From: Christensenella sp. UBA5327 | GTDB taxonomy: Bacteria > Bacillota > Clostridia > Christensenellales > Aristaeellaceae | Length of the DNA: 64,000 bases | NCBI GenBank assembly: GCA_002411105.1 | Contig: DHQX01000015.1 | Location: 15,461-79,460, forward strand | Direction of reading: 5' to 3' | In this document: in pieces, positions 58,883-64,000 of the stretch | How the letters are laid out: each line of letters opens with the position of its first letter | Numbering within the stretch: the first letter of the stretch is position 1 | The notes under the pieces: generated by a model | The model's database searches: none | What the model saw: the letters and a program-made list of their open reading frames with translations, nothing else | Told to the model about the DNA's origin: nothing | Program-made: the position numbers and the translations under genes

Positions 58883-59188
58883 TCAGGCGGTGATGCCGGT
58901 GATCTCCACCTTGGTGAAGGGCTGGCGGTGGCCCTGCTTGCGGCGGTAGTTTTTCTTCGCCTTGAACTTGTAGACGACGATCTTTTGCCCCCGGCCATGC
59001 TGGAGCACCTTGCCGGTGACGCTGGCGCCCTTGACCTCAGGAGTTCCCAAGACCACCTTGTCGCCGCCCAGCATCAAAACCGGGAAAGTGACCTCGCTGT
59101 CCAGCTCGTTTTCCAACTTCTCAATGTAGATGACGTCTCCCTCGGAGACCCGATACTGTTTGCCGCCTGTCGCGATGATTGCGTACAT
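58883..59188 (-). CDS. rplU: 50S ribosomal protein L21
   Basis: 101 aa. [25 protein letters not shown] start, [20 protein letters not shown], and the C-terminal [19 protein letters not shown] are canonical L21. ATG 59188 follows ACGGAGG; the longer open frame reads into the leader and is discarded. Preceded by a promoter and a structured leader. Confidence 0.97.
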   Translation of the reverse strand: MYAIIATGGKQYRVSEGDVIYIEKLENELDSEVTFPVLMLGGDKVVLGTPEVKGASVTGKVLQHGRGQKIVVYKFKAKKNYRRKQGHRQPFTKVEITGITA

Positions 59189-59276
59189 GTGCAGCACCTC
59201 CGTTTCAAAACTCGCCGGGCTGTAGGCGGAAGGCCCTGAGGCAGCGTACGCGCATTTAAAGCCTCTCCCGAGCGGC
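59189..59276 (-). promoter_or_regulatory. Probable ribosomal protein L21 leader
   Basis: About 85 transcribed bases between the predicted start and rplU, GC-rich and foldable. L21 leaders are known upstream of rplU in Firmicutes; this assignment is by position rather than motif. No T-run terminator is visible. Confidence 0.45.
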
Positions 59277-59283
59277 AACGCAT

Positions 59284-59312
59284 AATATAGCACACAGGGG
59301 AGGTCCGGTCAA
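59284..59312 (-). promoter_or_regulatory. Promoter of rplU-prp-rpmA
   Basis: Minus strand TTGACC (59312-59307), 17 bases, TATATT (59289-59284). The -35 overlaps the last bases of the VOC gene. Confidence 0.78.
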
Positions 59313-59722
59313 GGGTTTTTCACGGGCTGAGGGGCTTTGCTGCCGTGGGCAGAGGGGGCAGACACCACCACCCGGTAGCCGTCAGGGTCAAAAAACCAGA
59401 CCTCCATGTGCCGGGCATAGGGGTTTTCAAAGGGCGGCTTGATAAAGCGCACATTCAGTGCCTTAAGCCTTGAGATCACCTGATCAAAGTCATCCGTCAT
59501 AAACCACAGGAGCACCCCGGCTCCGGCTTTCTCCCCTGGTCCCAGCAAGGGGCCATGGTTCATGTCCGGTTTCAGGTCGTGCAGTTGAAGCACCAGCTCA
59601 TCCCCGGAATACAGCTGGTCATACTCATCCCCGCCGTGGCCGGATACCAGGCCCAGGGCGCTTTCATAAAACGCCCGGCTGGCGGCCACATCCTTCACCG
59701 CGATCATCGTCTGACTGCGCAT
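59309..59722 (-). CDS. VOC family (glyoxalase/bleomycin-resistance fold) protein
   Basis: 137 aa. VOC repeats: MRSQTMIAVKDVAASRAFYESALGLV ... and MTDDFDQVISRLKALNVRFIKPPFE with FFDPDGYRVVV (metal/substrate side). Could be a dioxygenase, lyase or resistance protein; the substrate is unknown. The start ATG 59722 follows AGGAGGG with good spacing. The frame stays open for another 73 codons to ATG 59941, which also has a GGGAG site; that extension is proline-rich with no VOC resemblance. Convergent with nothing; upstream gap is 59942-60133. Confidence 0.8.
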   Translation of the reverse strand: MRSQTMIAVKDVAASRAFYESALGLVSGHGGDEYDQLYSGDELVLQLHDLKPDMNHGPLLGPGEKAGAGVLLWFMTDDFDQVISRLKALNVRFIKPPFENPYARHMEVWFFDPDGYRVVVSAPSAHGSKAPQPVKNP

Positions 59723-60068
59723 AAAACCCTCCTGTGCGATGTTTTGGGCTGTCTGCCCTTGGGGTCGCGGCCTCATCCCGCTCTGAGGCGCTGTCTGATA
59801 AGGCGCCACCTGTGCCAAAGCCATTCCAGCGCCGGCCGCGCGGGGGAGGGGTTCCGCCTGGATTTCGCTTGCGCCAATGACATCCGCGGTGCCCATGGTG
59901 ACCCAGGGGATGCCCTCGCATCTGTTATGAATTGTACCCATGCCTTTCTCCCTGCATCAAGGATCAATATGGCTGACCTGTTTCCTTTCTTCTACTAATG
60001 GGCGGGTCAGTATCGAAAAGAAATAGCTGTATAAAAACATAATATAGATCGTGAAGCTGTGCTTCGGC

Positions 60069-60098
60069 TTGTTTTTCCGGCGCTGTATATGTTAAGAT
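60069..60098 (+). promoter_or_regulatory. Promoter of the V/A-type ATPase operon
   Basis: TTGTTT (60069-60074), 18 bases, TAAGAT (60093-60098), about 35 bases before the first gene. The rest of 59942-60068 contains only an AT-rich patch. Confidence 0.5.
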
Positions 60099-60133
60099 AC
60101 TCCCTGACAATTGATAGTTAAGAGGTGACGGGG

Positions 60134-60457
60134 ATGGCGGAGAATATCCTTCAGCACATACTGGATGCAGAGAAAAAAGCCCATGCGATGCTAACAGAAG
60201 CGCAGGCAGGGGCGAGCGAAGCCATCAAGGGCGCACAGGCGGAGGTCAGAGAGCAGGAGCGTAAGGCCGCGGTTGAGCACCGGGCGCTGTACCGGCAGAT
60301 CGTGGAGGCCAAGCGCCAGGAGGTGCAGCAGCAGCTGGATGCCCAGGCTGGCGCCCGCCGCCAGGAGATTCAGACTGCCATCCAGGCCGCCCGGGGGCGG
60401 CTTGACCAGGCGGCGGATATGATCGTGCAGGAGGTGCTGGCTGATGGCGATCGCTGA
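60134..60457 (+). CDS. V/A-type ATPase peripheral stalk subunit (H/G-like)
   Basis: 107 aa, highly charged and heptad-like throughout (MAENILQHILDAEKKAHAM ... EVREQERKAAVEHRALYRQIVEAKRQEVQQQ), predicted to form the coiled-coil stalk of a V/A-type ATP synthase, the AhaH-like position at the start of such operons. I start it at ATG 60134 after AGAGGTGA; GTG 60125 overlaps that site. Its end overlaps the next gene by 14 bases. Confidence 0.85.
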   Translation: MAENILQHILDAEKKAHAMLTEAQAGASEAIKGAQAEVREQERKAAVEHRALYRQIVEAKRQEVQQQLDAQAGARRQEIQTAIQAARGRLDQAADMIVQEVLADGDR

Positions 60458-62345
60458 GATGAAGCGCATCGGCCTGATCATCATGCGCCGGGATCACGAC
60501 CGGCTGCTGAAGTTTGCCCAGCGCCTGGGCTGCGTTCAGGTCACCCAGACAGAGGTGCCTGAGGAGTTGATGCTCAGAAAAGAAAGCGCGCGGGCGGCTG
60601 AGATTGAGGCGGAGATCGCCCGGTATCAGTGGGCCATCCGCAAGCTGGTGAAATATGACCCGGTGAAGCAGTCCATGTTCTCTGCGCTGCCGGAGGTGAG
60701 CGTGGATGATCTGGAAGGAAGTGACCTGAAGGGCGCCGAGCAGGTGATCCAACAGGCTGAAGAGCTGGAGCGAAGGGCTGGCGACCTGCGCGGTCAGGAA
60801 AGCCGTCTGCATGTTGCCATCGAGCAACTGACCCCCTGGCTCCAGCTGGATATCCCCACTGAAATAAACCATAACACCCAGTCGGTCACCATTTTTACCG
60901 GCACTGTCACAGCCAATGGCTTAAAGGAGTTGATGGCGGCCTGGTCAGGCCAGGCGGCGGTGATCAGGGCGCTTGAGCCGGTCAAGGACCTGCAGCATTT
61001 CTGGGCCGCGGTCTACCTGCCGGAGGCAACGCGCTTCCTGCAGGATCTGCAGGAGATCGGCTTTCAGCAGATCAGCCTGCCGGAAGGCCAGGGCACGCCC
61101 CAGGCCCAGCGGGAAGCGGCTGAAAAGGCGCTGGAAGCGCTGGCTGAAAAGCAAAAGGCGCTGGAGGAAGACTTGAGGAAGCTGGCGGAACAGCTGCCTG
61201 TTTTGCGCCTGGGCTATGAAACGCTCAAGGCTGAGTATGCCCGGGAGGAAGCCCAGGGCCGCATGGCGCACACCGCCACCGCCAGCTTGCTGCAGGGCTG
61301 GGTGCCCGCTTTGGCGGCGCCCGGAGTGGAGGCGGCCATCAAGGAGCGCTTTCCCGAGGCTGCCATCTCCTTTTTCGACCCCCAGGAGGGGGAGGAGCCG
61401 CCAGTGCTGCTGCGCAACCATCCTGTGACAGCACCCTTTGAGTCCATCATCACCGGCTTTTCCATGCCCCATCCCTCAAGCCTTGACCCCACCGCGGTGA
61501 TGATGCCTTTCTTCGCCTGTTTTTTTGGCATGATGGTGTCTGACGCCGGCTATGGGCTGATGATGGCCCTGCTGGTACCCATTCTGATCAAGCTGATGAA
61601 GCCCTCAAAGGGAGGGCGCAAGCTGTTTTGGATCGTCGGCATCGGCGGCATTTTCACGGTGTTCTGGGGCGCTATGTACAATACCTGGTTTGGCTTTGCG
61701 CCCTGGCCCACGGTGTTTGATCCGGTGAACAACTCTCTGCCGGTGATGGCGCTGTGCATCGGCCTTGGCGCCCTGCACCTGTTCACCGGCCTTGGCCTGG
61801 GCGCCTACCTCAACATCCGCCGCGGCCAATTTCTTGACGCCATATACGACCAGTTCAGCTGGTTTTCCTTGGTGGTTGGCCTGGGGCTTCTGCTGCTGCC
61901 CCAGACCGCAGAGCTTGGGAAATGGATGGCGCTTGCCGGGGCTGGCATCATCCTGGTCACCGCCGGCCGGGGCAAATCCAACAATCCCTTCAAGCGCCTG
62001 CTCTCTGGGCTGGGGGCGCTGTACAATGTGTCCGGCTGGCTGAGCGACCTGCTCAGCTACATGCGCCTGTTTGGCATGGGGCTTGCCACCGGGGTGATCG
62101 GCATGGTCATCAACCTCCTGGTGGGCATGGTGATGCAAAACGGTATCATCGGCATCATCATCGGCATCCCCCTGTTTGTGGGCGGGCATTTGTTCAATGC
62201 AGCCATCAACGTCCTGGGCGCCTATGTGCATTCAAGCAGGCTTCAATACATCGAGTTTTTCGGCAAGTTCTACGAGGAGGGCGGCACCGCCTTTATGCCC
62301 CTTGGCTATTCACCCCGGTACGTTCGCGTCCAGGACGCTTCGTAA
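60444..62345 (+). CDS. ntpI: V/A-type ATPase subunit I (membrane stator)
   Basis: 633 aa. The N-terminal half (residues 1-330) is soluble and coiled-coil rich (ALEALAEKQKALEEDLRKLAEQL). The C-terminal half has about seven or eight membrane segments, with the central region DPTAVMMPFFACFFGMMVSDAGYGLMMALL and the late SDLLSYMRLFGMGLATG, whose arginine (YMRLFG) is expected to face the rotor for ion passage. ATG 60444 follows GGAGGTG. Essential membrane stator of the complex. Confidence 0.94.
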   Translation: MAIAEMKRIGLIIMRRDHDRLLKFAQRLGCVQVTQTEVPEELMLRKESARAAEIEAEIARYQWAIRKLVKYDPVKQSMFSALPEVSVDDLEGSDLKGAEQVIQQAEELERRAGDLRGQESRLHVAIEQLTPWLQLDIPTEINHNTQSVTIFTGTVTANGLKELMAAWSGQAAVIRALEPVKDLQHFWAAVYLPEATRFLQDLQEIGFQQISLPEGQGTPQAQREAAEKALEALAEKQKALEEDLRKLAEQLPVLRLGYETLKAEYAREEAQGRMAHTATASLLQGWVPALAAPGVEAAIKERFPEAAISFFDPQEGEEPPVLLRNHPVTAPFESIITGFSMPHPSSLDPTAVMMPFFACFFGMMVSDAGYGLMMALLVPILIKLMKPSKGGRKLFWIVGIGGIFTVFWGAMYNTWFGFAPWPTVFDPVNNSLPVMALCIGLGALHLFTGLGLGAYLNIRRGQFLDAIYDQFSWFSLVVGLGLLLLPQTAELGKWMALAGAGIILVTAGRGKSNNPFKRLLSGLGALYNVSGWLSDLLSYMRLFGMGLATGVIGMVINLLVGMVMQNGIIGIIIGIPLFVGGHLFNAAINVLGAYVHSSRLQYIEFFGKFYEEGGTAFMPLGYSPRYVRVQDAS

Positions 62346-62402
62346 GGCGCGTTAGCGCCGGATATACCGCATCTACATTCAATCATCGGGAGGGAGTACT
62401 AC

Positions 62403-62891
62403 ATGGAAATCTTAGGCATGTCTATCGGGCAGGTACTGGCATTGTTTGGCGCGGCGCTGTCCGTTGCCCTGGCGGGCATGGGCTCCGCCAAAGGGGTGGG
62501 CCTGGCAGGGCAGACCTCAGCGGGTGTTTCAACCGAGAACCCCGAGGTGAACCCCAAGCTGATGGTGCTGCAGATTTTGCCGGGCACCCAGGGTATCTAT
62601 GGCTTTTTGATCGGCGTGATCATCCTGGTGAACATCGGCGCTTTGGGCGGTGACATGAAAGCCGTGGAATTGACCCAGGGGCTCGCCTATCTTGCCGCTG
62701 CGATCCCGGTTGGCGTGGTGGGTTATTTCTCCGCGGTTCACCAGGGCAAGGCCGCTGCTGCGGGAATGCTGCTGGTGGGCCAGCACCCGGATATGTCCGG
62801 TAAGGCCATCATCATGACCGTTATGGTGGAAACCTACGCCGTGCTGGCGCTGTTGGCCTCCTTCCTGATGGTCAACGCCATCACGCTGTGA
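62403..62891 (+). CDS. ntpK: V/A-type ATPase subunit K (proteolipid ring)
   Basis: 162 aa with four membrane helices in two repeats, each beginning with glycine-rich packing (ALSVALAGMGSAKGVGLAG; PVGVVGYFSAVHQGKAAAAGM). The double-hairpin form is typical of V-type c subunits. In helix four VMVETYAVLALLASF carries the acidic glutamate that binds the transported ion; helix two lacks an equivalent acid (ILVNIG), as in V-type K. Whether H+ or Na+ is used is not decidable by eye. Start ATG 62403 after GGGAGGGAG. Confidence 0.93.
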   Translation: MEILGMSIGQVLALFGAALSVALAGMGSAKGVGLAGQTSAGVSTENPEVNPKLMVLQILPGTQGIYGFLIGVIILVNIGALGGDMKAVELTQGLAYLAAAIPVGVVGYFSAVHQGKAAAAGMLLVGQHPDMSGKAIIMTVMVETYAVLALLASFLMVNAITL

Positions 62892-62901
62892 GGGGGCGCT
62901 G

Positions 62902-63495
62902 ATGGACACAAAGCCCATCCTGGCCAGAATAGAGGCTGACGCGCGGGATGCTGTGGCCGATGTGCTCAAGGAAGCCGAGGACCGGGTGCTTTCCATCCAC
63001 GAAAGGTCTGATTTGCAGCTGGCCCAGCAGAAAGCAGAAGCGCAGCAGGAGGCCCAGGCGGAAAGCCTGCGCCTGGAGGAGCGTATGCAGCGCCTGTCTG
63101 AGCTGGAAACGCGCAAGGAGCTTTTGGCGGCCCAGCGGACGCTGATGAACCAGGCCTTTGACCAGGCGCTTGAAAAGCTGCGGACGCTGCCTGATGCGCA
63201 GTTTGCGCAGTGGCTTATCAAGCATCTGGAACAGGCCCAGGGGGATGAACAGGTGCAGGCCGGGGCAGTCAACGACGGCTTTTTCACGCCTGGCTTCCTT
63301 GAAAAGGCCAACGCGAGGCTGAAAGACCTGGGCAAGCCGGGCACGCTTTCTGACATGGGCGGCAGGGCACCGGGGGTTACCGGCCTTGTGCTGTACAGCC
63401 AGGGCAGCGAGGTGTATTGCAGCCTGGAGAGCGCCCTTGAGCAAAAGCGCCTGGATCTGGAAACCGGCCTGGCGAGACTGCTTTTTGAACCCTGA
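62902..63495 (+). CDS. ntpE: V/A-type ATPase subunit E (peripheral stalk)
   Basis: 197 aa. N-terminal long charged helix (ARIEADARDAVADVLKEAEDRVLSIHERSDLQLAQQK), then a globular C-terminus. Pairs with the H/G-like subunit as the outer stalk. Second gene of the stalk pair in this operon; 10 bases after ntpK. The sequence is divergent, identification rests on position and helix pattern. Confidence 0.84.
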   Translation: MDTKPILARIEADARDAVADVLKEAEDRVLSIHERSDLQLAQQKAEAQQEAQAESLRLEERMQRLSELETRKELLAAQRTLMNQAFDQALEKLRTLPDAQFAQWLIKHLEQAQGDEQVQAGAVNDGFFTPGFLEKANARLKDLGKPGTLSDMGGRAPGVTGLVLYSQGSEVYCSLESALEQKRLDLETGLARLLFEP

Positions 63496-63513
63496 GAGGA
63501 AAGGAGGGCATCC

Positions 63514-64000
63514 ATGCCCCAACCCAGCATAGCCTATGCCGTGGGGCGCGTGCGCTCCCTGGCCAAAAAACCGCTGGCCGGCGCACAGCTGGAGCGCCTG
63601 TTGGCAGCAGCTGACTACCGGGAGGCCCGGCACATCCTCAGTGAAATGGGCTGGACCGAGCTTGAGGACAAGGGCGTTGAAGCCGCGAGCGTCTCCCTGC
63701 TTGAGCGAACCTGCAAGCTGGTGCGGGAGATATCCCCAGAGCCCAAGTTGACTGACAGCTTCATGCTGCGCCATGACGCCCAGAATCTGAAGGCGCTGTT
63801 TAAAGCGCGCATCCTCGAGGTGACGCCTGAGGCCCTGTCAAACTGCGGGACGCTGCCCAGGAGTCTCCTTTCCCATGCCGTGGCTGAGCGCTCCTACTCC
63901 CGGCTGCCTGAGCCCTTTGCCAGGGCCATGAGCGAGCTGGAAAAGCAGACCGCGACACAGGTTAATCCCATGCTCATTGACGTGCGCATCGACCAGGCGC
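63514..64000 (+). CDS. ntpC: V/A-type ATPase subunit C, 3'-truncated by window edge
   Basis: 162 codons visible from ATG 63514, 18 bases after ntpE and just downstream of AAGGAGG. The opening MPQPSIAYAVGRVRSLAKKPL and the helical repeats fit subunit C, the socket joining the rotor ring to the central stalk. The open frame runs to the window end without a stop; later subunits (F, A, B, D) should follow. Confidence 0.88.
   Translation, partial: MPQPSIAYAVGRVRSLAKKPLAGAQLERLLAAADYREARHILSEMGWTELEDKGVEAASVSLLERTCKLVREISPEPKLTDSFMLRHDAQNLKALFKARILEVTPEALSNCGTLPRSLLSHAVAERSYSRLPEPFARAMSELEKQTATQVNPMLIDVRIDQA

Noticed and set aside
1..64000. Mobile elements, prophage genes, CRISPR arrays or rRNA
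   Set aside because: No transposase, integrase, phage structural gene, direct-repeat array or rRNA-like stretch was seen on either strand.

Overview
This 64 kb window is a chromosomal segment of a GC-rich anaerobic member of the Firmicutes, most likely an uncultured Clostridia lineage. The support is inferential: AGGAGG-type ribosome binding sites, a bacterial selenocysteine cassette, a V/A-type ATPase locus, the cdaA-cdaR pair, an L27 with the cleavable Firmicutes N-terminus next to its protease Prp, and xpaC-telA. I see no insertion sequence, integrase, prophage, CRISPR array or rRNA. The only RNA gene I can support is tRNA-Sec. The window cuts selA at the left end and the V-ATPase subunit C gene at the right end.

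Left to right: selenium genes (selA, selB, tRNA-Sec, yedF, a DUF3343 gene and a class V aminotransferase; 1-5.1 kb). Next come secreted cell-surface proteins (a CHAP/Ig-like protein and an SH3 protein) flanking a large MalT-type LuxR regulator (5.2-10.4 kb). A leftward amino-acid or peptide utilisation cluster follows, with a CbxX-type AAA ATPase, threonine aldolase, a YfcC-type carrier, an M20 peptidase and two small membrane proteins, one of them DUF5058 (10.5-16.8 kb). Divergent from it is an ECF sigma factor with a membrane regulator whose gene is split into two overlapping frames. Then comes a propeller plus solute-binding fusion and a decayed tandem paralogue in visibly AT-richer DNA (17-21.7 kb).

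The middle holds rplJ-rplL behind an L10 leader with an attenuator, proBAC, a leftward DUF2975-XRE-DUF4153 membrane/regulator operon, rsgA, an AlkA-type glycosylase, a MacB-like fused ABC protein and pcrA-ligA (21.7-37.3 kb). A leftward six-gene operon (xpaC, telA, lemA-like, TPM, a phosphodiesterase and an MBL-fold gene) is followed by rightward purine and polyamine salvage type genes, a polar amino-acid ABC transporter, a convergent MFS gene, yajC, a fused RNase PH-RdgB gene and a small phosphoesterase (37.4-51.5 kb).

The right part has an ArsR-regulated ABC exporter, the cdaA-cdaR-unknown-rsmF operon (cyclic-di-AMP synthesis), rplU-prp-rpmA, a VOC protein and the start of a V/A-type ATPase operon (subunits H, I, K, E, C; 51.5-64 kb).

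Most content is ordinary housekeeping. The parts I rate most worth a second look are the DUF5058/partner membrane pair in the amino-acid operon, the propeller-SBP gene with its deleted paralogue next to a split anti-sigma-like gene, and the unnamed proline/acid-rich membrane protein inside the c-di-AMP operon. All starts, promoters and hairpins were read by eye from the sequence; no database search was run.
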